From assembly GCF_000186865.1 (NCBI RefSeq), contig NW_008705564.1, positions 2,316,804 through 2,331,262 of the forward strand: 14,459 nucleotides of DNA. Direction: 5' to 3'. A program made the translations under genes and the position numbers. Below are positions 1 through 8,657 of the stretch, one piece after another; position 1 is the stretch's first letter; the number at the start of each line of letters is the position of its first letter. Under the pieces are notes generated by a model. That model was not told the origin of the DNA, ran no database searches, and saw nothing but the letters and a program-made list of their open reading frames with translations. This DNA comes from Aureococcus anophagefferens (lineage: Eukaryota; Sar; Pelagophyceae; Pelagomonadales; Pelagomonadaceae).

Positions 1-2
1 AG

Positions 3-2731
3 GCCGTGCTCGGCGGCTTCGGGCCCCGCGACGGCGGCGCGATCGGCGCGCGCGCCGTCGAGGGCAAGGGCGCGGACCTCGTCGCCGCCGGCGTCGACGA
101 CGAGGCCGGCGCGGCGCGCGAGATCGCCGAGTTCGCGCGCGCCGTCGTCGGCGACTGGGGCGAGGGCGGCCGGGGCCGCGCCGAGGCGGGCGTCGCGGAC
201 GTCCGCGCGACGGAGCTGCCGCTCTGGGCGCCGGCCCTGGGGCTCAGCGGCGTCGCCGACGCCGTCGTCGCCGGAGACGACGGGTTGCCGCGGCCGCTGG
301 AGCTCAAGACGGGCCGGCGGAGCGTCGAGCACCGCGCGCAGACCGCTCTCTACGTCGCCATGGTCAAGTGCCTCCGCGGCGCCGGTAGCGCCGCGGACGC
401 GGGGTTGCTGGTCTACGCGGGCGACCGCCGCGTCGCGAACGCGCCGTCGACGTCCGAGGCCGTGGCGGTGTCGCGCGCGGAGCTCACGTCGCTGCTCGCG
501 GCGCGGAACCGTTTAGCCGCCGTCGTCCACCGGTCCGCCGCGGCCGCGAGGGCCGCGGAGCGCGCCTTCCGGGACGACGCGGGCGCCGCCTACGCGCGGG
601 CCGCGGCGCCGGACCTGCTGCGGAGCGAGCGCGACTGCGGCCGCTGCTTCGCGCTCCGCCAGTGCAGCCTGCGCCACGCGTGCGTCGAGGGCGGCGACGC
701 CGACTCCTTCGGCGCGGGCGCCGACGCCTGGAAAGGCGTCGCGGACCTCGACGGCCGCGACAAGGCGTACTACGCGACGTGGGACGCGCTCCTCGACCTC
801 GAGGCCGCCAAGGGCGCGTCGGGCGCCGCGCTCGTGACGTCGCGGGGCGGCGCGGACCGCGAGGCCAAGGGCGACGCGTGCGTCGCCGGGCTGACGTGGC
901 GGAGCTCGGCGGCGCGCGCCGACGGCTCCGGCGACGTCGACCACGCGTTGGACCGCGCCGCCGGCGTCGCGCCCACCGGGGAGGCGCGCCTGAGCTCGCT
1001 CGAGCGCCACGACTTCGTATTGGTGAGCGCGGAGCGACCGGGCCTGCCGCCGACGGTGCTCGGCCGCGCCTACGTGACGCGCGTCGACGCGGCCGCGGGC
1101 GCCGCCGGCGCCGCGGCCGTCGGCCTGCGCACGCGGGGGCCCCTGGCCCTGCCGGACTGGGGCGACGCGCCATTTACGCTCCGCGTGGACAAGGACGAGA
1201 GCGGCTCGAGCCTGTCGGCCGCGCGGGGTGTGCTCGCGCGGCTCTTCGCCGAGGATCCGCGGGACGCGCCCGACGGCGACGGCGCGCCGCGGCGGCGGCG
1301 GCTCCGGGACCTCGTCGTGCGCCTCGAGGCGCCGACCTTCGACGCGGCGCTCGGCGCCGCGCGGCTCCGCGAGGCCGTCGCGGGCGAGGGCCCCGTGCGC
1401 GCGCGCCGCGGCGGCGACGGCTGCGCCGCCGCCGCGCTCGGTTCGGCGTTCGCGGCGCTCAACGGCGACCAGCGCCGCGCCGCGGAGCTGGCCCTCGGCG
1501 CGCCGACTACGGCCTCGTCCTCGGCATGCCGGGGACGGGCAAGACGTCGACCGTGGAGTTCGTCGTGCGCTGCTTCGTCGCCGCGGGTCTACGGGTCCTC
1601 GTCGCGTCCTACTCGCACGCCGCCGTGGACCACCTCCTCGAGAAGCTGTTGGACAGCGGCGTCAGCGAGCGCTGCGTCGCGCGCGTCGCGGCGCCGTCCG
1701 CGGCGGAGCGCGTCGCGCCGCGGCTCCGGGGCCACGTCGTCGGCCGGCCCGGCTTCGACTCCGTGCCCCACATCCGCGGCGCGCTCCAGGCCGCGCGCGT
1801 CGTCGGCGCGACGTGCATGGCCTGCGCCAAGGGCGGCGTTTTAGCGTCGGCGACGGACTTCGACGTCGCCGTCGTCGACGAGGCGGGCCAGATCGCGCAG
1901 CCCTACTGCCTCGCGCCGCTCCTCAAGGCGAAGACCTTCGTGCTCGTCGGCGACCACCACCAGCTCGCGCCCCTCGTCCAGAGCCGCCTCGCGGCGCGCG
2001 ACGGCGCCGCCGAGAGTTTGTTCAAGCGGCTCGCGGACGCGCGCCCGGAGGCCGTCGCGACGCTCGCGACGCAGTACCGCATGAGCGCGCCCATCATGGA
2101 GCTCTGCAACGCGGCTTTAGCCGGGAGCGGGCCCGACGCGCTCGTCTGCGGGTCCGCGGCCGTCGCCGCGCGCGCGCTGCCGCTCGCGCCGCGCGCGCCG
2201 GGCGGGCCCGCCTGGCTCGCGGCCGCGGACGAGCCCTGCGCCTTCGTCGACGTGCCGCCGGCCCTCGCCGCGCGCGCGACGGGCGACGGCGGCCGCCTCG
2301 GCGCGCGCAACGTCGCCGAGGCGCGCGTCGTCGCGGAGCTCGTCGCGGACCTCCTCGCGCGCGGCTGCGCGCGCGACGACGTCGCCGTGCTCAGCCCCTT
2401 CCGGGCGCAGCTCCGCGAGATCGGCGACGCCCTGCGGCGCCGCGGCGCGGCCCTCGAGCCCCACCGCCTCTCGACGGTCGACCGCTTCCAGGGCAAGGAC
2501 GCGGCCTGCGTCGTGATCTCCTTCGCCAAAGCGAACCCGGACCTGGGCCTCGGCGACCTCCTCGACGACCCGAAGCGCCTCAACGTCGCCCTCTCGCGCG
2601 CCAAGGCCAAGCTCGTCCTCGTCGGCGCCGCCGACGTCCTCGCGGCCAAGTCCGACGTCTTCGCCAGGCTCGCCGCCAAGGCGCGGCGCGACGGGCGGCT
2701 CTTCGTCGTCGGGGAGCGGGATCTAAGCTAG
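3..2731 (+). CDS. DNA2: DNA2-type nuclease-helicase, 5' partial, with an apparent one-base frameshift
   Basis: Dna2 is the flap nuclease and 5'-3' helicase of Okazaki-fragment and DNA-end processing. The nuclease half is read in the frame starting at base 3. It has the RecB-like core ELKTGR at 300-317, the VEHRAQ..LY motif just after, and an Fe-S cysteine set C-x2-C-x5-C at 636-665; the family's first cysteine would lie upstream of the window. The SF1 helicase half has Walker A GMPGTGKT at 1523-1546, DEAGQ from 1877, GDHHQLAP from 1949, TQYRM from 2069, STVDRFQGKD from 2474 and LNVALSRAK near 2579-2605. It ends at TAG 2729-2731. The nuclease half is in frame 3 and the helicase half in frame 2. 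The switch falls at about 1500-1505, between the Q-motif-like ALNGDQRRAAELALGA and DYGLVLG. No intron fits there, and one missing base explains it. The base at position 6 is GTG, not a real start. Identity is very likely; whether the gene is intact is not. Confidence 0.9.
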
Positions 2732-2790
2732 GGAATCATCGTCGGCGCCTTCCTCTGGAGTAAGAGCGCTGCGCGATCAGCGGTGTGGGC

Positions 2791-2841
2791 CACTGGCAGG
2801 CGAGAGCGTGGGTACCCGGGTGTAAGTACACGCTGCCAGTG
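2791..2841. repeat. Bulged hairpin downstream of DNA2
   Basis: CACTGGCAG at 2791-2799 is the exact reverse complement of CTGCCAGTG at 2833-2841. Inside it, GCGTG at 2806-2810 pairs with CACGC at 2829-2833, so the right arm is continuous and the left arm has a bulge of about seven bases. It lies 60 bp after the DNA2 stop, in the 235-bp gap between the convergent DNA2 and ankyrin A genes. It could be a 3'-UTR structure or a small RNA; function is unknown. The loop contains a GTAAGT donor-like hexamer at 2822-2827. The rest of the 2732-2966 gap shows no credible gene. Confidence 0.6.
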
Positions 2842-2966
2842 ATGTTCCGCGCGTCCTCGCGTCCCAGGTTCGCTACGAGGTTCGCTCGGCCCCCGCGCCC
2901 GCAGGGTCCGACCGTGACCCGAAGGGGGGCTGTATCACATGCGTCTTACTTGTCGACGAGACGAGT

Positions 2967-3635
2967 TCAGACATCGCGCTCGCCGCGCCAGAATTTGAAC
3001 GCGTGGATGAAGACGTCCTCGGGGATCTCGACGAAGAGGCGCTCGTGCAGGCGGACGCTCGACAGCGACGCGCGGCCGCTCTCGCGGAGCGCGGGTAGCT
3101 CCCGGCGGAGCGCGAGGAGCTGGGTCCGGGGGACCTGGACGTAGGCCGCCCAGCCGCCGGCCGTGCGGACGGCGGCGAGGAAGTCGGCCGTGGTCAGCTG
3201 ATTGTGGAATCGCGAGCAGGCCTCGGCGTCTATGCCCCAGCGAGAGCGAGCGTCGAGCGACGCGCCGCGGCTCACGAGGAGCTTGCACATCTCGCGACGT
3301 CCGCCGCTGGCAGCCAGGTGGAGAGCGGTCCTCGAGTAGTGATCACGCGCATCGACTCGCGCGCCTGCGTCGAGCAGGAGGACCGCTGCGTCGCATTGGA
3401 CCCCATAAGCGGCGTATTGTACAGGTGTTTTCTCCACGAGATCCGTCGCTTCCACGTTAGCGCCGTGGTCTAGGAGCCATCGCATGGCGGAACACCATCC
3501 GCAGCGCGCCGCATGATGCAGGCGCGGGGCGTCCCAGCCTCCGTAGTCAATGACAGCATCGAGGTCGCGGCCCTCACCGGAGCCGTACCACTCCCGCGTC
3601 TTCTCGAGGAAGGCCACACCCTCGTCGTTGTCCAT
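2967..3635 (-). CDS. Ankyrin-repeat protein A with FWR-type C-terminal module
   Basis: A 222-residue protein starting at ATG 3635-3633 and ending at TGA 2969-2967. Ankyrin repeats are visible at about residues 37-66 (LHHAARCGW..WLLDHGANVEA), 70-98 (YAAYGVQ..VLLLDAGARVDA) and 102-131 (TALHLAASGG..LLVSRGASLDA). The last 75 residues form a second module: ADFLAAVRTAGGW, YVQVPRTQLLALRRELP, then LFVEIPEDVFIHAFKFWR. This tail recurs nearly unchanged in the gene at 10705-11376, so it is a conserved domain and not a random end. The final LP/IP-x-DVF...FWR stretch is faintly F-box-like, which is inference. There is no signal peptide or TM segment, so it is probably a cytosolic or nuclear scaffold or adaptor. 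It diverges from the hexosaminidase gene with 150 bp between their starts. Confidence 0.85.
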   Translation of the reverse strand: MDNDEGVAFLEKTREWYGSGEGRDLDAVIDYGGWDAPRLHHAARCGWCSAMRWLLDHGANVEATDLVEKTPVQYAAYGVQCDAAVLLLDAGARVDARDHYSRTALHLAASGGRREMCKLLVSRGASLDARSRWGIDAEACSRFHNQLTTADFLAAVRTAGGWAAYVQVPRTQLLALRRELPALRESGRASLSSVRLHERLFVEIPEDVFIHAFKFWRGERDV

Positions 3636-3785
3636 GCTGATCCGCCGATCCGCTTATCCTATTTTTGCGAAGTTGAAGCAAAAATCACAATGATGAACTA
3701 ATCTGCGAGCATGGCAATCAATCATTGAGCGAGAGCGCCGTCGCGGCCTCGAGGCGCTCGTAGTAGTGCCGCGCTTTTTCAGCCC
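3636..3785. promoter_or_regulatory. Divergent promoter between ankyrin A and hexosaminidase
   Basis: A 150-bp, relatively AT-rich spacer separates two gene starts pointing away from each other, so it should hold both promoters. It contains a perfect inverted repeat at 3661-3685 and a CAAT-like AATCAATCATTGAGC at 3716-3730, about 55 bp before the hexosaminidase ATG. No clear TATA box is seen. The promoter role is inferred from gene arrangement. Confidence 0.5.
3661..3685. repeat. Perfect inverted repeat in the divergent promoter
   Basis: ATTTTTGC at 3661-3668 and GCAAAAAT at 3678-3685 are exact reverse complements around a 9-base spacer. It sits about 26 bp upstream of the ankyrin A start codon, so it could be a dimeric factor site or a 5'-UTR hairpin. 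Confidence 0.5.
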
Positions 3786-5532
3786 ATGCATGCGCTCCTC
3801 CTGTTCGCCCTGTGCGGGACTGCGCGCGCCAATGTCTGGCCCATGCCGGCCAAGTTTGCCAATGGCAGCTCCGTCGCAACCGTCGACCCGGCGAAGATGC
3901 AGCTCTTCGCGGACGGCAACGACACGGCCATGGTCAAGGCCGAGCTCGCGGTCGCCTTCGAGCGCTTCCAGCGCAACGCCTTTCCGCACGCCGGCGCGAA
4001 GTCGAGCGCCGGCGCGGTCGGCGCCGTACGTCCGCGGCGTCCGCGCGCGCGCGCGCGCCGCTTGGGACAGGCACCACGTATCGTAGGTCGAAGTCACGGT
4101 CAAAGACGGCGCCGCGGATCTGCAGCTGGGCGTGAGCGAGGCCTACGAGCTCGACGTGCCGGCGACGTTCTACTCGTCCGGCAGCGCCGTCGCGACGATA
4201 CAGGCCGACACGGTCTTCGGCGCCTACCGCGGCCTCGAGACGCTCAGCCAGCTCATCCGCTTCGACTTTGGGTCGTCCTCCTACGTCGTCGACGGCGCGC
4301 CGATCAAAATCTCCGACGCGCCGCGGTTCCCGCACCGGGAGATCCTCCTCGACTCCGCGCGCCACTACGAGCCCGTGCGCGTCATCGAAGCCATCCTCGA
4401 CTCGCTCGCCTACGCCAAGTTGAATACCCTGCATTGGCACATCTCCGACAGCCAATCGTTCCCGTTCGTCGCGCCGTCCCATCCCGAGCTCGCCGAGGCC
4501 GCCGCGTTCTCGCCCGGGGAGCGGTACACGGCGGGCGACGTCGCCGCCGTCGTCGCCTACGCGCGGTCCTTGGGAATTCGAGTCGTCGTCGAGGTCGACA
4601 CGCCGGGCCACGCCGCGTCGTTTTGCAAGTCGAACCCGGACGTCTGCCCGGCCCCCGACTGCCCCGAGCCACTCCTCCTTTCGAACAAGACCTTCGAGCT
4701 CATCGGCGACATCTTTGCGGACTTCGCCGCGGTGACGACGGACGAAATTTTCCACCTCGGCGGCGACGAGGTCCGCTACGACTGCTGGAACAAGTCGGAC
4801 GCCATGAAGGCGTGGATGGCGGCGGAGAAGCTCGCGACCTTCGACGACGCCTACGCCTACGCGGTCCAGCGCGTCGCGGCGGGCGTCAAGGCGGCCCATG
4901 GTCGGGCGGCGATCGTCTGGGGCGAGGCGTGGGACACGTTTGGCCCGTCGATGCCCAAGAGCACTATATTCGACTTTTGGCTGGGCGGCGGCGTTTCCGC
5001 GCGCGGCGTCGCGAACGCGACGAGCCACGGCTATCGCGTCCTTTGGAACGTCGGCCGCGGCTCGAACGTGGGCTCCTGGCGCGTCGCCCGGCGCGTACGA
5101 AAGCTTCGTCGCTTATTTTTCGAGGTAGGTATCTGGACTCGCTGATTACGACGTGGGATACCATGTACGCCCGCGACCCCTGCACAGGCCTCACGACGCA
5201 GCAGTGCGCGCTCGTCTTGGGAGGCGGAGGAGAGATGCGAGTTCCCCCCGCGCCCCCGACGCCAGGCGCGGCGCGCGACCGCCCCTCGGCGTCGCAGGTG
5301 GGGCGAGACGGCGGATCCGTCGGATATCATGCAAACGCTGTGGCCGCGCCTCGCGGCCATCGCCGAGGTGCTCTGGTCGCCGCCGCACGGCGCGAACGCG
5401 ACGGCGGCCGCGCTGCCGCGCCTCGAGGCGTTCCGCTGCGTCCTCGAGGAGCGCGGCGTCGCCGCGGCGCCCGTCTCGAACCCGCTCGCGCGCGCGGCGC
5501 CCGAGGGGCCCGGGAGCTGCCGCTCCCAGTGA
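3786..5532 (+). CDS. Secreted or lysosomal beta-N-acetylhexosaminidase (GH20), four exons
   Basis: GH20 enzymes remove terminal N-acetylhexosamine from glycans and chitin oligosaccharides. Proposed exons are 3786-4025, 4087-5078, 5129-5236 and 5298-5532, giving 1575 nt and 524 residues, close to the usual length of about 530. Residues 1-15 (MHALLLFALCGTARA) form a signal peptide, followed by the family's N-terminal VWPMP. The core shows RFPHREILLDSARH, KLNTLHWHISDSQSFPF, the VEVDTPGHA motif, and the catalytic D307-E308 pair in FHLGGDEV (4765-4770). After splicing come GSWYLDSL, GGGGEMWGE and LWPRLAAIAEVLW, the substrate-pocket tryptophan and glutamate motifs. Several N-glycosylation sequons (for example SNKT) fit a secretory route. 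The splice sites were chosen because they alone join these motifs in frame; two need GC donors. It converges on the next gene with 30 bp between stops. Confidence 0.87.
4026..4086 (+). other. Intron 1 of the hexosaminidase gene (GT-AG, 61 bp)
   Basis: Donor GTACGT at 4026-4031 and acceptor CGTAG ending at 4086, phase 0. It joins SAGAVGA to VEVTVKDGAADLQLG and removes the in-frame TAG at 4084-4086. A 17-base alternating CG run lies inside at 4042-4058. Confidence 0.8.
5079..5128 (+). other. Intron 2 of the hexosaminidase gene (GC-AG, 50 bp)
   Basis: Donor GCGCGT at 5079-5084 and acceptor GAGGTAG ending at 5128, phase 2. The split codon TG|G restores the tryptophan of GSWYLDSL, a conserved GH20 position. 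The nearby GT dinucleotides at 5050, 5068, 5083 and 5095 are all phase 0 and cannot join the downstream frame at this acceptor. Confidence 0.72.
5237..5297 (+). other. Intron 3 of the hexosaminidase gene (GC-AG, 61 bp)
   Basis: Donor GCGAGT at 5237-5242 and acceptor GTCGCAG ending at 5297, phase 2. The split codon AT|G gives GGGGEMWGETADPSDIM, matching the family's GGE..MWGE motif. The GT at 5241 gives the wrong phase. Confidence 0.77.
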
Positions 5533-5562
5533 CCGCGGCCGGACCATTTTAAACTCATTATG

Positions 5563-8513
5563 CTATCGCCCCACCCGGAAGACGCCGAGCTCGACGGCGA
5601 CGCGCGGCGGGAGGACGAAGTCGAGGGGCGTCGCCGCGCGCGGCCGCGCGACGTCGAGCGACCCCGAGGCCTCGACGAGAACCCCGGGGCCGAAGGCCAT
5701 GTCCTGGGCCGCGGCCTCGAGCTTCGTCGCGTTGTCCAGGCCGCCCGCGGCGCTGATGGCGACGTCGACGAACGTGCCGTTGGCGATGACGAACCACGAG
5801 TAACCGCGAGCTCGTGCAGCACCGCGCCCATGGGCCGCGGCGATTCCCCAAAATGAAAGAGCTTCGCCACGAAGGACGTCTGGCCCCGCGGCGTGCGCGC
5901 CACCCTCGGCAGCGGGCAGACGATGACGCCGAGGTCCGCCGCGCGCGTCCGCCAGACGACCGCGCGAACCGGTAGCGTGTTGGGCGCGACGACGTCGCCC
6001 GTCACGGCCATGTAGAGCTTGTCGGGCTTGTAGTCGCGCTTGCCGCTCCGATATCGCTCGTCGTCTCCCAAAGCCGCGCGCCAGGCGCCGTGGAAGGAGA
6101 AGATGCGGTCCGTGAAGCGCACCTCGGACGTGAACGCGGCCTCGTCGTAGCTGAAGTAGTCGCGGAACTCGCCCGTGCCGTCCCAGGCGTCGTCGAAGCC
6201 GAGGCGATAGGCCTCGTAGCCCGACGGCCGGCCGTGGGTCTCGTAGTAGTGCTTTACGTCCGGCGGCACGAAGCCGAGGAGGCCCAGCGCGTCCGCGACT
6301 TTGAGCGTCGACTGCACCGCGGACTCGAGCTCGAGCGCGGCCCACTTGGCCGAGCCCTCATCCTCCGGCCCGGCGTAGGTGCCGTTGTAGACGGCGTTGA
6401 GCGTCGCGGTCATGGAGAGGAAGGGGAGCATGTAGAAGGGGTCCTCGTGGATCGTCGCCGCGGCCTGTAGAGCGTGCATGAGGTTCTCGACCTGCGCGGG
6501 GAAGGCGAAGACGCCCGGCATGATGTGGCAGCCCGGCGACCACCAGTTGTTTCCGTAGCCCCCCGCCTCCGTGAGCTTGCCCTCGCGGAGGCCGAGCGCC
6601 GCGTGGCAGATCGCCAAGACGGCGCCGACGGTCGCCAGGAGCGCGGCGAGCGCGTCCGCGGTGAAGAGGCGCCGCAGGTAGGGCCGGAGCCACGCGGGCG
6701 ACTCGTCGACGACCGTCGTCGCGAGCAATTCGGCCAGGCCCATCTTCGCGCGCACGAGCGTCTTCGACCGCCGCCTCGCGCGCGCCGCCGCGCGCTTCGT
6801 CACGAGGACCGTCCGCAGCGTGAGCTTCGGCGCCTCCGGGGCCTCCGGCGCGACGCGCGCGCCCCGGAGGCTCTCGCGCCTCAGGCCCTCGCGCCGCTGG
6901 TAGATCGCCTCCGCGCGCCGGAGGCACGCGCGGAAGAGCCCCCGCCACTTCGCGGTGACGAGGACGCCCAGCGCCGCCCCGAAGAACAAAAGCCCGATCA
7001 GATCGACGCCCGTCTCGCGCTCGAGCCAGAGCGGCGCGTCCGGGCAGTACTGGGCCGACGGGATGACGCCCGGGGGCTTGCCGTTCTCGCCCCGGAGGCT
7101 CGCGTCGACCCAGCCCCGGAGCCAGTCCGTCACCGTGCGGTTCAGCAGCGCGCGCACCTCGCGCTGCTCGTCGCGGACGGGGCTCCGCGACAGCTCCAGC
7201 AGCAGCCCCAACGCCGGCTGGATCGCGCGGACGTGGTACGCCAACGAACACGAGAAGGGGTAGAAGTCGAGCGCGTAGCCGTGGCCCGACGCGATCCACG
7301 ACGACCGGACGACGTGCGTCTTGGCGCCGCTCTTCGTTTCGCGCTCGACGAGCCAGTGGGCGTCCTGGAGCGCGCCGATCCTGGCCGCGATGGTCCGCCA
7401 CGCGTTCGCGGAGTCGTCGTCGTAAGAGGCGCCCCAGTTGATGAGCTGCATGGGCCAGACCGTGTCCGCGGACGGCTCCGCGGAGTGCTCGACGTCGGAC
7501 ATGTGGTCGCTGTAGCCCCGGCGCATGGACGACTTGCCGTGGACGCTCCGCGAGACGCGCTCCCAGCCGGCCTTGTAGCGGTAAAAGTCGAAGCCGAGGA
7601 GCAAGGCCTTGAACTTGCGCCAGGCCTCGACGTCGTCGCCCCAGCCGCCGCCGAAGGACCCGTCGGGGTCCTGGCGGTCCTCGAACCAGTAGAGCATGAC
7701 GTCCTCCAGGTGCTCGAGCGCGAAGCGCGTGTCCGCGGCCCAGTCGGGCGCCCACGCGACGTCGCGCGCGCCGTCGCCCGCCGCGCGACCGAGCCGGGGG
7801 CACGGCGCCGCGTAGGAGTCCGGCAGGCTCGCGTTCGCGCCCGCGAGGGGCCAGGGCCGGCAGCGGCCCGCGTAGAGGTCGAGGACGGGCGCTCTTGGGT
7901 ACGCTTCGCGCGCGACTCTCAGCAGCCGCCGCGCCTCGCCGAGGGGCAGGGCGTACTCGACGTGGTTCTGGGCGAGCATGTAGAGGCACCAGAGCGGGTA
8001 GAGCGCGCTGCCCTCGAGCTGGGGCGGCGGGAACGTCGGGAGATAAGCGACCACTCTTGTCGTCCACCAGCCCGCGAGGTAGCCGTTCTCGCCCTCCGTG
8101 AACGTCAGCGGCATGGGCACCTTGCCCCGGGACCCGCGGCGCTGGGCCCAGTCGAGGGCCGTCGGCAGGAGGCGCTCGAGCTGGCGCCGCGCGCACGCGT
8201 CGCCGCCCGCGAGCTCCCGGCGGAGCGCCCGGAGCCGCGCCGCGCGCAAACCGTCCGTCGCCGCGTTCCCCGCGTCCCGCAGGAGGTCCGCCGCGGCGGG
8301 CGACAACGTGTCGTCGCAGCCCCAGGCCTCGAGCGACGGCCCGAGCCAGATCGTCGCCTCGCCGAGGCCCGCGGCGACCAAGAGGAAGACCGCGGCGCCC
8401 GCGACGGCCGCCGCCGCGCGCCGGCCGACGAGCTCGATCTGCCGCCGGTCGCCGCAGCAGCCGTCGCCGGTTTCGAAGCGCACGTCCTTGAGGCGCTCCT
8501 CCGTGCGCCTCAC
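5563..8513 (-). CDS. Large three-TM membrane protein of unnamed family, with an apparent 3' frameshift
   Basis: About 980 residues. I do not recognise a named family. Counting from 8513, TM segments lie near residues 33-50, 499-521 and 619-641. The linker between TM2 and TM3 is very basic (KRAAARARRRSK), and the other two large regions carry sequons (NAS, NRT, NGT, NAT). By the positive-inside rule this suggests two large lumenal or external domains and a cytosolic loop. The first domain has GGGWGDDVEAWRKFK, GYSDHMSDVEHSAEP and GHGYALDFYPFS; the second has GGYGNNWWSPGCH, VRFTDRIFSFHGAW and YMAVTGD. The acidic and aromatic motifs recall helical-barrel carbohydrate-active proteins, but that is a guess. 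The reading frame breaks near 5806-5812: HELA must continue in another frame as GYSWFVIANGTFVDVAI to TAG 5565-5563, which needs one added base. The 8513 codon is GTG, and no in-frame ATG precedes TM1, so the true start is unresolved. Confidence 0.7.
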
Positions 8514-8526
8514 CTCCGCGAGGTTC

Positions 8527-8544
8527 CGCGCGCGCGCGCGCGCG
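8527..8544. repeat. Alternating CG run
   Basis: Eighteen bases of strict CG alternation at the 5' end of the large membrane protein gene. A 17-base run is found at 4042-4058. Such runs can adopt Z-DNA and often cause sequencing slips. Confidence 0.6.
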
Positions 8545-8618
8545 ACGAGCTCGCGCCTGCGTGGAAATCAATCAGTGAGCTGGGTTATCCCAAACTTGAG
8601 AATTCCCTAGCTCGGCCA

Positions 8619-8657
8619 AATCGAAGTCGATTCGGCTGATTTTTGGACGAATCGATT
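8619..8657. repeat. Clustered AATCGA/TCGATT elements
   Basis: AATCGA at 8619-8624 and TCGATT at 8627-8632 form a perfect inverted repeat with a 2-base spacer. The palindrome AATCGATT follows at 8650-8657. All lie in the AT-rich gap upstream of the large membrane protein gene, which suggests factor binding sites, though no known site is recognised. Confidence 0.45.

Noticed and set aside
2785..3144. 119-codon plus-strand ORF after DNA2
   Set aside because: It begins in the hairpin region and runs antisense into ankyrin A, with no recognisable domain.
2971..3635. Viral or mobile origin for the ankyrin genes
   Set aside because: No flanking repeats, transposase or viral genes are visible, and base use resembles the neighbouring genes.
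3934..5028. 364-codon minus-strand ORF opposite the hexosaminidase
   Set aside because: The plus strand carries the full GH20 motif set; this is a GC shadow.
5241..5297. GT donor at 5241 for hexosaminidase intron 3
   Set aside because: It leaves the wrong phase, destroys the MWGE motif and has a poor consensus (GTTCCC); the GC donor at 5237 fits exactly.
6474..8639. 721-codon plus-strand ORF opposite the large membrane protein
   Set aside because: Arg/Glu/Ala-rich low-complexity translation with no motif, while the minus strand has TM segments, sequons and coherent motifs.
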